A stretch of DNA of 64,000 bases, taken from Biscogniauxia marginata (Eukaryota; Ascomycota; Sordariomycetes; Xylariales; Xylariaceae). Location: assembly GCA_022695795.1 (NCBI GenBank), contig MU404055.1, positions 310,001-374,000 of the forward strand, read 5' to 3'. How positions within the stretch are numbered: position 1 is the stretch's first letter; every line of letters starts with the position of its first letter. The position numbers and the translations under genes are program-made. Shown here piece by piece: positions 19,312 through 32,700 of the stretch. Under the pieces are notes generated by a model. The model did no database searches. It had not been told where the DNA came from and saw only the letters and a list, made by a program, of their open reading frames with translations.

Positions 19312-22300
19312 TCATCTCCATCTCCCCGAATTCACTCCAACAAAACCACCTCCCATGATCGCCGCTCCAGTCGCGATCTCATCTTGCTTGATAGCAAACT
19401 CTAGTTCACGCAGAGCACAACTAGCCGCAACTACCTTAAAGCTTTGAAATTCGATCATACCTGATCTGGATCCAGAAACCAGCACAGGTTTCTCGATACC
19501 CACATGTAGACAGGCGATGCTCAGTTCTAGTGCTGATGAATTCTGGCCAATTTCTTCGTCTTCGTCATCATCATCGTCGTCGTCATCATCCTTCGTTGGT
19601 TTCATCTCATGCTTGCGGATCAGGGCCTCTACCCACTTCGAGATACGGTCAAATTCGTCTTTGAGACGCAACGATTTGTCTCGCTGTCGCCGCGTCTGAA
19701 TGCCAGACTTGTTGAATATAGAGCCAGTAAATACTTCGAGCTCGGTGATTCCGGCAGAGGAATGGTCTGAATAGAGATTAGTAGCATTCCAGATTTGATC
19801 GTCGTATCTATAAGTTAGTTAGTAAAGCCAGATGTTTGCTGCGGGGGGCCAAACTCCTACGCTTGTCGAATGCTACGAGCCTCCTCCATTGATGCCTGCC
19901 AGTTGATACCCCCGAGGTCTTCACATTTGTGCTTGATGTAAAGAATCACCTCGTCCCAAACAGAAGCGCCGACGTATTTAACAACCTTGTGAATGTCATT
20001 CTTCCATATTCTTTTCTCGTCGATGGCGCGATACAACTTTCCAAGGATCTTGTCAGACTTGTAAAACTGGTACTTCGGGCCTGTATAATCATCCTCATCC
20101 TCTTCCATCGAAGGTGCCACAGGAGCCTCAAAACATATATCAGTTCGGTCTATGATATTTGCTGGTGGGGCCGGTGCTAAACTATTTATAGTGTCAGTGA
20201 GGTCCAAATATAAGGGAGCAAGGAACTAATCTCGATAGTTGAATATATAAATAAATAAAGCCGGTCGCCATTATATAGAAACTCACAAATCCGGACGACC
20301 TCTTGTTCTCGACAACAATCTCAATTGCCCCATATCAACAGGAATGCCAGTTTTAGAGTAGTCTACACCCGTTGAGTGCATTTCGGCAAGCTTCTTGCAG
20401 TCATCACTATTAGTACCAGCTTTATGCATGTCAGCCATAATCATATGTTTGACTGCAATTGTTCCTAATCTAACGACTTATCAGTATTTAGTTGCTCCAT
20501 AATTTACCACGCGGAGAGAAGACTCCTTACTGGTCCGTGGCCATAAACTGAACAAAGAATTCAGTCATATCTTCTCGTTGAACCTCACGACCGATGTTCA
20601 ACGGTGAAACTCGAGGATAGTCGGCAGGTTCAAAGTCTAATACGGATTCTTTTACTGCGTCGCTGTCCCATATGATGTGGTATGTGTCCCCGTCTAGAGA
20701 AAATAATCAGTAATTACTCTTTTAGTCGACTAGCTGGGACTTTTGGGTATCTTAGGCCATATCTCCAGAGCGAAGTTCTCATAACAGGTAGACAAAAATA
20801 AGAATGCATTACTCCCAAAGTCGAAGGTTAAATGGAAGGAATAAGTTCATTCCAGGATTACTTACCTAGATCACCACCACTTAGCTGACTAGGGAGATCT
20901 CGAGTACCCTGCTGGCTGAAGACTATACAGTTAGAGAGACTTCGAAGGGGATGGTCCCTGGGAGGAACCGCCGCTCTCCTCATCTGGATGTCTCCTGGGT
21001 GAAGCGCTGGTGATCTGGTAACTATGACAGGTCGGTCATGCAGGTCCAAATAATGGGTTCCCTGAAGCTTGTCGAACGTAACAAAAACCTCGTCTTCCTT
21101 TAGGTAGTTAAATTCATCTAACACTCCAAAAAGCGTTACACCTTTCGGAACAGGAATTCGTGCTTTATGCTTGAGCAAGCGAACTTCACGCAGTACTATG
21201 GCTTCGACAACAGAGCGGAGGAAGCTATCCTTTTTGTAATCGATGCCAAGCTTGTGCAGACGGCGGATGAACTGGGAAAATCGAACCTGGTCTGCCACTT
21301 TTTGTCTTTTTAGGAAGACGACGGTGTTGTCAGTGTACTGCGTAATCTTGCGCAGACGAGAAAGCTCTCGGTTTTGCAGTTTCAGAAACCATGATTCAGA
21401 AACTTCCATATCCTCCAGAATCTTGATCATTTGGCGGTTGAGAACAAGGGGGATAGGTTTGTTCGCGACATCACAAATCTCTAGATTCTGGATATCGTTA
21501 CTCTCGAACTTGACCATCGTCTCCTTTCGGATGCACATCTGTAAGCCCTGTAGGCGATCGTCAAGGGAGAGCATGCCCTTTGCACCAGCCCAGCGAATCT
21601 GGAAGCAGGTAGTAGATCTCCACCTTGGGGGTAAACATTCATGAATCGCATCCATCAACTCTCTAGAAACTGTCCCTACCCCATCGCTGAAGATCCTTGT
21701 TCCATCTTTTGACTTCACGTCGGGAATATAGACCACATTTACTCCCAGCTCATATAGATTAATCGAAAAGGGGGTCTCGGAAAAAGCCTGACCGATCCGA
21801 GCGGCACATCGTGCTGGCGAGGTAATCCCCTTGAACTTCCCCAAGTCCGCTATCACGGTGAAGTACGTTTGCATATGAGAATTATGGTCGACAAAGGGAG
21901 CCATAAACCAGACTGCGTGTGCTCGAAGAGAGGAATGTGAGAACCCCAAGAACATATACAACCGTCCGGCGATTGTGATTCCGCGTAGGAGAATTTGCTT
22001 GAATCTCGTATAAATAGGATCGAGTGATACCTTAGCATTGAAGAACAGATCCTGCCCGTCTTCATCACAAAATTGAACGCGTGCAAAGTAGCCTATGTGA
22101 TGAGGAAACTTTCGGAGGATGCGGTTTTTGGCCTCCGGTTCGGGGCCAAGGAGTGTGACGCGGCTAGGCATGACCTGAATCTTGTAAACCATTGTCAAGT
22201 TTTGGCGACCTCTCTCGGATATCAGCTCTTTTGTGAGTCCTTGTCTTATCTCATTCTCATTGGCCTCGAGATAAGTCCAGATGGCATCAGGTTCAAACGC

Positions 22301-23629
22301 ATTAGCTTCGATATCAGGCCCAGGAAATGGAATCTGAGAGAACAACTTCTTCACAGCGTCTGCGGAGATGGGAATGTAAGGTTTAAGGTTAGTTCCAACA
22401 GTCCCATTCTGTACATAATTATCCCCGTTAGTGGCACGGTTTGATGTGCCTTTTGTAGACCTGTGCATTTCCTGAAGGAAGCGAGATATCAGCTTCTCCA
22501 CGGTCTGTGGCAGAAGATATCCGTTCTTGACAAGAGCCTCAAACTGGAATAGAATGTCGAAAGGCATCTTTGTGGAACACTCTTTAAGCTTGTTGTCGAA
22601 TGTCTTTAATCCAGCTATCATGTAGGTCCGCCCGGTCAGAACATGTGGAAAATCGTAATTCGAGAAGCTGAGATGATCTTTCTCCTTCAATTTCCCGACC
22701 TTGATGTGGAAATCACTTGGCGACAGTGAAAGGCGATAAATCAGAGATTGTCCGACAATTTCTCCATGGGAGGCGGTGTCGCGGGGAATATGGGTTATAC
22801 GACTCCTCGTAGTGCTATTCGAGTAGCTGGAGGGTAGAGAAATTCCCAACCTACTCATCATTTGGCCAAGCTGCTTATCACCTGCCTGCCCGGTGGTCAC
22901 GAAGAATCTTGGCGCTTCCCAGAGTGTCAGTGTTAAAGACGGTGGACGATCACATATAACCACATCGTATATGGTCCGGTAAGGTATTTCCACACGTATG
23001 GGGCTAGAGCTGGGGCAGGAGCTAGATTGAAAGGAGACTATCAAGGCGTTTCGTGCGAACTTGGCGGTACCAGTTGTGGGCCATACCATATCAGCAGTAT
23101 AAGTCAAGTTTCCCAATGGATATTCGTAATGCCCGCATGAAAGGTCCCGGAGGTCAAAGACTACAGAGGTAGTGTTCTTCTGTGGCTCTTCCTGATCTTC
23201 AGCTTCGTATTGGCGATCCTCGGCTGCTTTAGCCAAGGCCTTCAATAGAAATGCATCGGGGGGCCGATCACTTTGACTGCAATAAACTACAACACCGAGG
23301 GGTTAGTGGTAATTTTCTTAGAAGCCAAAATTGAGCCGCAGAGTGGACTACTTACCACTTTGGCCTAAGAATGATAGCCGGGCCTGTGATCGACGGTGGC
23401 CTGATCGGGTCATTCCTGGCAAGATTTTCTCGCCATGCATTCTCAAGAATATCTCGCCATCTGCCCGGTGCAAGAAGGTAACAGAAGCTGTGGGTTTATT
23501 GCGGTGCTTCTGGCAGTCCCAATCAATGATGCCTAGTTTCTTGTTGATGAACGGCGAAAGCTGGGTTATAAGGCCTTGGTCTGTCAAACCAGGTGGCACA
23601 TTGCGCATGAAGATCTCGAACCCGGACAT
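19312..23629 (-). CDS. RNA-dependent RNA polymerase (RNA silencing)
   Basis: Six exons on the minus strand: 23629-23356, 23286-20866, 20693-20531, 20469-20287, 20181-19861, 19807-19312; the product is 1285 residues. Every junction is GT..AG and in phase. The true start is the second of two in-frame possibilities (MSGFEIFMRNVPPG); the codon upstream is TTG. The N-terminus (1-75) looks like an RRM-type fold, as in SAD-1/Rdp1-type enzymes. The eukaryotic RdRP core follows: DGVGTVSRELMDAI, QIRWAGAKGMLSLDDRL, VTRSPALHPGDIQ, and the catalytic loop DLDGD at about 897-901, whose codons straddle the exon 2/exon 3 junction. The C-terminal part holds nine consecutive Asp. All catalytic aspartates are present. 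Known role: making double-stranded RNA from aberrant transcripts for Dicer in quelling, meiotic silencing and small-RNA pathways. Confidence 0.95.
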
Positions 23630-26120
23630 GGTCGAGTCCAAAGATCAATGTTAGATATGATTTTTGATAGTTGGCTGGGTAGTGAATTGGACGGGAGACA
23701 GTGTCACAACCTAGAGTTGCGGACAGGATAAATGTACGAAGGGTAGGTGGACGTAGAGGTGGATATGGTGGTGAGATATGGACTTAGGTCGGAGGTGACA
23801 TCAAACGGACGATGGGGTGTGTTTCTTTTGGCCGACAGGCTACCCTTTATGCGGGTAGCTGCAAGGAGGAGGTCACGATGCAGCTTGCTCGATATATGCT
23901 CTCGATTGTCATTGGCCAGAACGAAAAAGCAGTCCATCCAAGAGGCTTGCAATTTGCGACGAGTGAAGCTATGCTAGTCGTGAAGGCGACTAAGGTCAGC
24001 ATAGATACGGTTGCTTGGGTAATAATGGATAATGCAAGCGACGAAACGAGGGCCGAAGAAAAAAAAAAAAAAAAAAAGAGTACCTAGTAGTTCTAGCACT
24101 ACTCCATGGATGTAGTCTTGGACATGCCGTTCTGATTTATCGTGTATCTCCCCCAATTCCTAGTGAGGAGTTGGGACGATAGCGTGGGTGTGAATGTGGG
24201 TGTGAAGGTGGATGCGGATGTGGATGCGTGATCGACGAGTAGCCGCTGTGGAGACGTATTACCATGTTCCTCCTACATACATGTAGTCATGGTTCAGGTA
24301 GTGGTTCAGGTAGAGCCTGCCTCGGGTAGTATATTCGTCCCTGCCCTTCTTGACGCAGGCTGTCGTGCTACTGCATGCAGGTAAAGCTCTGAGGGGAAAT
24401 GCCATTAACCGATCCAGCTCTGACGGTTACGTGCACTCAACCCCCCGATAATCATGAGATAAGTACCTAGATAGGTAAGTATAGCACCACCATACATGCC
24501 CGTATATTACTATTATCTCTTTTTCTTTAATACCTAATAATGAGTGGCGACGTATTCTACGTGGGTTGTAAAATAAACTTAAAGTTTTGGTCTCTAATTA
24601 ATTTTGTATTATGCTTAATTCACAACTCATCTCTGGATTCCTAATTCGAAATCAGTATATGTAGATATATTAAGTGTATGTATCGCTACCCCTGACAAAT
24701 AATGCTTGAACGCCCACCTTATTCACCTACCCGTGATTTTTTATCTCGTCCCCAGTTCGTCCAACGCATGTGGCATACCATCGCTACCATCAGATAATGC
24801 CACGCTCAAGTCCTACTACTGAGCAGGCAATGCTTGCCGAGGGGAGCTAAGTGGCATTCGAGTTTAATCTCGTACCCATCCAGAATCCTGATTTTTGCCC
24901 CGGGATAATTCGGGGCTTCGCTTTCTCGGCAGGCTACAAGAGGGAAAACACCTACACAATCATTGCACCGGCTAGAGACTCATGCGTATTACCAGTCATG
25001 TTCGAGAAAATAGGGGCACCAGCCTATCACAGGTGCTTGACCGTAATAGGTGAGTCATGCATGCCGCAGATACGGTGCAGAGAGCGTGGGCGGCGGTTGG
25101 CGTCAGAAGCACTCGGGTTCGGCGCATCGAGCGTGTTTTGTACGACTGATAAACAGTGCCATGATCTGCACGGCATCGTCTGCCGACTTCAACTTCGTGT
25201 CTATGTCTCGTTGGCGGAAACTCGCTCGACTGCAGCGACCCGATCTCGGTGAGTCGGGGATCGATCATTGGAAGACGCATTGGCAAGGAATACGATGTAT
25301 TCGACGAAAGTCCTAAGGATCTGAGGATTTAGAAGATGAGCAGCCATCTTTCTGGCGTCGTGTGTTACGGTGACTATAGTATGTTATTGGATATGTGTTT
25401 ATAGTCCTATTATGTCATCACACCTAAGGGACGAATACCAAATGCGTTGGAAAAGCGGAATCTCTCGTTGTGTATATCACTAGAACAACGGTAGTTAGTT
25501 TCCAAAGAGATATTGCTACCATCACAAAGGAATGAGTGAACTAAGCAACATCTGACCCCCTCTCCCTATATGTAGCTTCTCCAGCTAGGAATACATATCA
25601 GAGCTAGGCAATACCGTCATCGACAAGCTTTCTCCAACGGCAAGGGAAACAAACCACTCATTTTTATCTCTTCCAGGACTTAATCTCCTGTCTGGTTGAA
25701 CCCTTAATGTCATCTCCTAGATATAAGCTGTAGAGCAACTAATCTCAGATGGACCGTTACATCAATTCTGTATGGGGGAAGGATCATAACGGCTCTTGCA
25801 CCAGGTTTAGCGGCGAACCCCCATAAACATCACAAGCTTTTCACTTCCCGGAGCTAAATCTCGCTTGTGCCCTGCCATTCCCCATATCCATCTGCCGATA
25901 TGGATGGGGGTGGCGCAGACGCAGGGTATCACCGGCGGCACAGCTAGGTAATCTTGAACCAGATGACAAATTGTGAAAGCGCTGCGCCGTAGAACCGCCC
26001 AAGTTGCCCTACGGCCTTGTTTTAGGTTGCAGGGTGACCACGCGGTGACTAACATTCTAATATAAAGATCTGGCGGGCGCCACGACTTCAAGGTATATAC
26101 GCATCCAGAGAGCTACCATA
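23630..26120. other. Intergenic, partly AT-rich region
   Basis: About 2.5 kb. It carries a poly(A) run at 24059-24077, GT-rich imperfect repeats at about 24185-24235 (GTGGGTGTGAATGTGGGTGT-like), TACCTA/TAGGTA strings near 24465-24480 and an AT-rich stretch at 24480-24720. The open frame at 24851-25252 has no recognisable protein features. No gene is called. Confidence 0.5.
24059..24077 (+). repeat. Poly(A) tract
   Basis: Nineteen consecutive A. No flanking target-site duplication or retroposed sequence was recognised next to it, so it is listed only as simple sequence. Confidence 0.8.
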
Positions 26121-27170
26121 ATGACAACCAGAGAGGCATACTTGGCCAAGCCATCAGGGGCGTGTTGCCTCAAAGGAGCTATCCACCAGGGAGAGTCACG
26201 GGGAAGCTTCGCCAGCATCGCAGATGTCGAGACATACGTATCCGAGCCGCCAGAGGGGCAAGCTAACGGCAATATTGTATTATACTTCCCGGACGTCTGG
26301 GGCATGTTCCCCAATGGCCTCCTGATCATGGACGCGGTCGCCGATGTGGGATACCTAGTAGCCGGGATTGATTACTTCCGCGGCGTAAGTCTAAATCATA
26401 GCCTAGCCTTATCTCAAGAGACGTAGTCGCTCACGGCTGCGAGCTTCACAGGACCCGGTGTGGAAGCATCGGAAGAGCCGCAACGACACTTCGGATCCGG
26501 ACTTCGATTTCGAGGCCTGGAAGCGGAAGCACACGGCTTTCGCAGACGAAAAGGTCCCGGGCTGGGTCGACGCGGTAAAGGAGAGGATACGGGAAGCCGG
26601 GCACGAAATATGCCTGTGTTAGGTTCGTGTTATCGCACACACACTGTCTCTCTGTCTCTCTTTCCCCGAAAGACTATCATCTAAGTTATAAAATAGATAC
26701 TGTCTCGGCGCTCCGTACGTATGCGACGCGCTCGCCGGTGAGACTTGCGCGGCCGGTGCCTTTGCGCACCCGGCTTTTCTAAAAGACCATCATTTTCGGA
26801 ACTTGGACAGTGAGACATCCTTTTGAAGAGAGATTTCAATTCCGGTTAAAAAAAAAAGCTGTTGACACCTGATATACAGAGCCGTTATTCCTGTCGTGTT
26901 CAGAAGTCGACCACACATTTCCGACGGATTCCCGAAACAAAGCGGTCGATATCCTACAGGCAGGGAAGAAACAGTACCATCTCCAGTTATTCTCGGGGGT
27001 CGAGCATGGATTTGCTCTCAGGGGAAACATAGATATTCCGTATGAGCGTAGGTTTCCTGCTGTTATTAGACCTCGTCGTCATTATTCTGATATCTATACG
27101 TACAGGCTGGGTGAAAGAGCAAAGCCTAAGGGGAATAATTGAATGGTTCGGCTTCTGGCTTGCTCGATAA
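26121..27170 (+). pseudogene. Dienelactone-hydrolase-family gene with one frameshift
   Basis: Five exons can be traced: 26121-26384, 26452-26622, 26697-26809, 26880-27047, 27106-27170. They carry the family's order of motifs: GNIVLYFPDVWGMFPNGLL, then AFADEKVPGWVDAVKER, the nucleophile region YCLGAPYVCDALAG (Cys; Gly before YC is replaced by Arg), a histidine in AFAHPAFL, then LFLSCSEVDHTF with the catalytic Asp, and FSGVEHGFALRGN with the catalytic His. All introns have GT..AG ends and fit the phase. The single defect is about 26580-26590: the frame must shift by one base between VKER and YGKPGTKYACV, as if one A were inserted. So it is either a very young pseudogene or carries a sequencing error. 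Dienelactone hydrolases act on lactones from aromatic catabolism, but fungal paralogues are diverse. Confidence 0.8.
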
Positions 27171-27273
27171 TTATTTTCAGGTATTATATTTGACCATTGT
27201 CCTGATACAAGTAAATGAAGGCAACTTCATGTCAAAGAGGTGCTGTTGGGATTAAGGCTGCTAGGTAGTTGAG

Positions 27274-28215
27274 ATGACACCCCTTAGGGCGTTTGACGTC
27301 ACTGGTGAGGTGGTTATCGTGACAGGCGCAGGGTTTCTGATGGAAGGCAATTCCATTATAGTTTATATCGATATCGTATATTCATGACTCGTGTAGGTGG
27401 CAAGGCGGAATCGGGAAAGGCTAAACGACCTCGATCTTGTTAACTAAGCAGGGTACTAAAGTCGCCCTCGTCGACCTCAATAAATAATCAACGCAAGAAA
27501 CAAAACGCATTATTGAAAGGGAACGTCCCTGAAGCCATCGAAGTAGATGTTACAGTGGGAGAGTCTTGTGAGAACGTGGCCCTTAAAACGGTCGAACTTT
27601 TCGGAGTTATCAATATCTCGGTGAATATTGATAGTCTTGTCCCATATAGAACGAGTTCTTAGATATAAGCCTCCCGCCAACTGCTTACATTTACTCAGGT
27701 GGGCGTCGGCGGCGCGGGGAAACACACCTCAGTTTGACTTTTACACTTTGGAGCATGATGTCCGAGTCGACGTGTACTATTGAGTATGATGTTAATGTCA
27801 CGCGACACGATACCTGCTATGCACAAGAATGGGCGCGGTGCTGAGTGAACATGTATTCAGCTAGTGGCTTCGTCGTCGGGAATCTATCGCTGCTCCGTCC
27901 AACGACGAAGGGCGCAATCGTCCAGATGACTCCAGCTATGGCTGCTCAACGTGGACACGAGAATATCCGTTTTGACCGCATCGCGCCGGGGATGTTCTCC
28001 ACGCTGAAGGCAAGAAGATACAGGATGACGGAGGAAACGAGATGAGGATCAACTAGAATCCTTTACAGCAAGAGGGAACGGGATGGGATATGGTAAAGAG
28101 CAGAGCTCCCCCGATGATAATACCCTTGCTCACTGACCATAACCCAGGGATCCTCTTGAGCAGAAAGGAGGGTAAATGGATCACCGGACTACTTATTATG
28201 CTGGTACACGGGGAT
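27274..28215 (+). pseudogene. Short-chain dehydrogenase/reductase, multiply broken
   Basis: Remains of an SDR gene in several frames. It begins MTPLRAFDVTGEVVIVTGAG (the nucleotide-binding Gly-rich start), continues across what looks like a former intron into GGIGKG and LLTKQGTKVALVDLNK followed by a stop, then VPEAIEVDVTV and ENVALKTVELFG in another frame. Near 27920-28050 it has VQMTPAMAAQRGHENIR and RIAPGM (family: N/C-V-A-P-G-M), MTEETR then a stop, QQEGTGWDM, and finally KWITGLL (family: WITG near the C-terminus). The Tyr-x-x-x-Lys catalytic region cannot be found. Several stops and frame changes show it is dead. It lies about 100 nt downstream of the broken dienelactone hydrolase in the same orientation, suggesting they decayed together. 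Confidence 0.75.
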
Positions 28216-29710
28216 GTAAGCTGACTATTTCCAATGATGCCCAGCCCTGTACCACCTATTCAGGATAGCATCTGCTTACAACTCAAGCAGACAACAAGGG
28301 GGATGCCCTTGCAGAGAACACCCTGCGGTTAATCGTAAATCCTCCCTTTACTCCGCGCACTTCATGACCCAGCTGAAAGAATATATCACCAAAAGATTAT
28401 TGGTGCCCCTTACACTACGAGAAGCTTGGTGATTGACGAGTCAGTGTGTATCGGTCGTGGAGATAGGGCCGTATCGGTGCGCGTGTCCGACACGGCGTGT
28501 TTCAATTGCCGTGCTGGCCAATACATATATCATATAGAACGTCAACTGCAAGAAGTATCGTCAGCAGTAAAGTGCTAAGGCTTAGATCTAAACATGGTTC
28601 AGTAACTAAACCACACGCCAGATTCAGTATAACCACTGGATTGATATTTAATTCAGATAACTACGGTACCTAGTGTAAGTTGAGACAGCCTACTAGAATA
28701 CTGTGGATATGTATGTAAGTCAGAGATCACCAAACTTTGTGGCTTAGCACTCATATTACGTAGGTAGGGAGAGCGTAATGCGGGCGTCGCGGCCCCCGTC
28801 CCTAGGTATTTTCTATGTAGACAGGAGTTTGCGCTAACCCGTACATATTCTTTCTTCTATTCTACGAACACAACACACTCAACTAAGATCGTTGCATAAC
28901 GAAATGCATCGACGCATTTGAAATCATCTCGTTTACTTGAATGGGCATGGCAGAGCAGGTTTCTTCCATGTGAGCTGACGGGTTAGCCCTGCCCGTAGGC
29001 CTCGGCTGTTAGAAAACCTAGTAGATAAGGCCAGCTCGCATTGCGGTTCGACTCTTTTTATAGGTACTAAGGCATCCACAGGCAGTCTGGTTATCCCGTA
29101 CTAGGTATCGGTCCCGACATCCCTGGGTACATACAAAGAATCGGACAAAATCATGCCCCCGGCCAGAGACTATCCCCCCTTAGTACTACCTAACAAAACT
29201 TGACATACGCTACTACGCATGAGGATCGGGGATAAAGAGAATCGGGTTAGGTATCCCAGGTAGGTAAGTCCTGGTCCATAGTCGCATTGGTGCATCCGAG
29301 CGGACCACTAGGGGAGCCTCGGTTGATCAGCGCCTGGCGTTAACTGCGAAGAATCGATCTTAAAATCACCGCGGCTGAAGGTGGACTACGGTGGACCCTA
29401 GTCTTCAGTCGTCCTGTTAGTCGCGGTCCAACATCTGAGAGAACCACATATTTTCATCATGAGGAACCGGCGCCCTATCCTACCGCGGCTGCACGGTGCC
29501 CGTTGGCACAAGTCGTACGTTTCTCTATTCCCCCGACTCGCATCCGGCCCGGACTAAGCGAGCATAGCCCAATATCTTACGGTGGCCGGTTGAACACGTA
29601 GGCGACGTACGTACGTATATATATAATACCTCTCTATCTAACCAGATCGTCCTATTTTAACATGCACACCACTCTATCGACAGCACGTAAAGAAGACAGC
29701 CGAATTAACA
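28216..29710. other. Intergenic region upstream of the CYP505 gene
   Basis: About 1.5 kb, rich in stop codons in all frames. Contains TACCTA/TAGGTA strings (about 29240-29270) and a TATATATATAATA run at about 29617-29629, which is 80-95 nt upstream of the CYP505 ATG and could be its TATA element. No gene recognised. Confidence 0.5.
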
Positions 29711-32700
29711 ATGCCTGTCGAGTGGTTTAACAAGCCTGGTCGTCCTGATGAGACGACCTCAGAGACACCGATTTCCATTCCGGAACCCCCAGGCCTACCT
29801 TTCCTCGGAAATGTAACCGATATCGACAAGCACCTTCCTTTGCGCTCATTCATCACCTTAGCCGATAAATACGGTGAGGATTATCAGGCCTGTACAGAAA
29901 ATATTCCAGATAGCTTGTACTAATATTGTTTTTGGCAGGCGAGATCTTCCGTCTAAGACTTCCCAACAGAAATACAGTCTTCGTAGCAAGCCATCGTCTC
30001 ATCGATGAGGTCTGCGACGAGAAACGATTTGTGAAAATCCCTCGGGGTGCCTTAGAGGTGAGTGAAGATATATGAGTGTATCTGCGTGATTTTCATATTA
30101 ATACGATGGATGGTGATGCAGGAAGTTCGAAATGGTGTCCACGATGGACTCTTCACGGTATGGCCCTCGTGTTCCCCATCATTGCTTAGGAAACTAAACT
30201 AGTGTATAGGCCAAACCTGACGAACCAAATTGGGGTATTGCTCATCGTATTTTGATGCCAGCGGTTAGTGAAAACCACCTCCTATCAGATTCTTCATTTT
30301 GTTTCTCCTGAGAATACTTTTTTCTTTTCTGTTTTATCAGTATAAGTACTAATCAATCTTTAGTATGTAAAATCCGAAATTTCCTTCGGTCAACATGAGG
30401 ATCAACTAAGAGCTGATTTTTTATACCAAGAACGTATTGCTGACCGCATGCTAGGTTCGGGCCTCTGTCAATTCGGGGCATGTTCGATGATATGCACGAT
30501 ATCGCGACACAGCTTGCTTTAAAATTTGCTCGACATGGCCCAACTACCCCTATTGCGGTTGCGGAAGATTTTACGCGCTTAGCCCTAGACACGCTCGCAC
30601 TCTGCTCGATGGGATACCGCTTCAACAGTTATTACACGACAGGACTGCACCCCTTTATCGAAGCTATGGGTGATTTCCTGGCCGAGTCTGGCAGGCGTCC
30701 TAGCAGGCCACTGCCAGCTTGGTTCTATCGCAACGAAGACGCCAAATATTTTCAGGACATCGAAGTCCTTCGTAAAACGGCCGATGAAGTCATCCGAGCA
30801 CGGAAAAATCAGCCAAATGACCGAAAGGACCTTCTGAACGCCATGCTCAAAGGCGTCGACCCCAAGACTGGAAAACACATGACCGATGAGAGCATCACAG
30901 ACAACCTTATTACTTTTCTCATCGCTGGCCATGAGACAACCTCGGGGACGCTCTCATTTGCCTTGTACGAACTCATCAAGAACCCTGCTGCGTATCGGAA
31001 GGCCCAGCAGGAGGTGGATGAAGTTGTCGGCAAGGGTCCTATTACGGTCGAGCATCTTTCAAAAGTTCCATACATTACAGCCATATTGCGTGAAACCCTA
31101 CGACTTGATTCACCAATCTCAGTAATTGCCGTTACTCCCCGTGAGGACACTTTACTAGCCGGGAAGTATCCCATACACAAAGAAGACATGATAGCGCTCC
31201 TATTCGCCAAGTCCCACTTGGACCCGACTGTCTTCGGTGACGATGCCGACCAGTTCAAGCCAGAGCGCATGCTGGATGAGCATTTCAACAAGTTGCCGAA
31301 GAATGCTTGGAAGCCTTTCGGAAATGGGATTCGCGGTTGTATTGGCCGGCCCTTTGCCATGCAAGAAATGACACTGGCAATGATCATGCTTTTCCAGAAT
31401 TTCAACTTTGTTATGGATGATCCTACTTACCGCCTCGCGATCAAGCAGACCTTAACGATCAAGCCGGACGGCTTCTATGTACGGGCTATCTTACGGGATG
31501 GACTAACGGCCAAAGAGCTAGAGCGTCGCTTAGCGGGTAAGGAAGCAGCCTCAGACTCCCTGAAGCATCAAGGGACAGGGGCCGGCGCCTCTTCCGCCGA
31601 TGGCAGCGAGCAAGCTATTACTATTGTCTACGGAAGCAACAGTGGCACTTGCGAGTCTCTTGCCCAAAGGCTGGCCACCGATGCACCTCACCACGGATTC
31701 CGAGTTGAGAAACTCGACTCTATGGATGCAGTGAACGGTGCACTTCCAAAGGATCAACCAGTCATCGTAATTACCGCATCCTATGAGGGACAACCGCCTG
31801 ACAACGCTGCCCATTTCGTATCCTGGGTCGAGAACGCGAAAGAAAAAACCTTCGAGGGTGTAAATTACGCCGTGTTTGGTGTTGGACATCATGACTGGGC
31901 TCAGACATTTCACCGGATCCCTAAGTTGATGGATAGCAAGCTTGGGGAAGCTGGTGGTACTCGTATTGCGGATATTGGACTTTCAGATACTGGGTCTGGC
32001 GATACTTTCACTGACTTTGAAACGTGGGAGGATTCAGTGTTGTGGCCAACGCTCCAAAGTCGTTACGGCACAGAAAAGGCGGCATCCACGAATATCCAGT
32101 CATCAGGGTTAGACGTCTCGGTGACTAGTCCCCGCGTTTCGACACTCCGCCAGGACGTTCTGGAAGGTTTGGTTGTCAACACTCAAACGTTGACGGCAGA
32201 AGGCGAGCCAGTTAAGAAGCACATCGAGATTGCGCTCCCGAGCGACCAGACATACCGAGCCGGTGACTACCTTGCGGTCTTGCCCGTCAATCCAAAGGAA
32301 ATCGTCCAACGTGCTATGAGAAAGTTCCACTTGCCATGGGATGCACACATAACAATTTCTGGTGATGTGAATACTGCAATACCTACAAATACCTCGATAC
32401 CGGCACAGAGTATATTCGGGGCCTATGTCGAACTGTCACAACCAGCAACTAAAAGAGTGAGTTCGATATGCAATGGCAATTCTTTTTAAATAGGAGATGA
32501 GTTAACCAATTTTTTAGAATGTCCTTACGCTATCTAAAGTCGCAAAGAGCGAAGAGGACCGTGGGTCTTTAAAAAAGCTCGCAGACGAGGACTACTCTGA
32601 GATCTCTAACAACCGCGTCTCCGTGTTGGATTTACTGGAGAAATTCACCTCGATCGACTTGCCTCTCGGAACCTTCCTAGCCATGCTCCCTCCCATGCGT

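Noticed and set aside
24851..25316. Possible small genes on both strands
   Set aside because: No recognisable domain, overlapping frames on both strands, no splice or start support.
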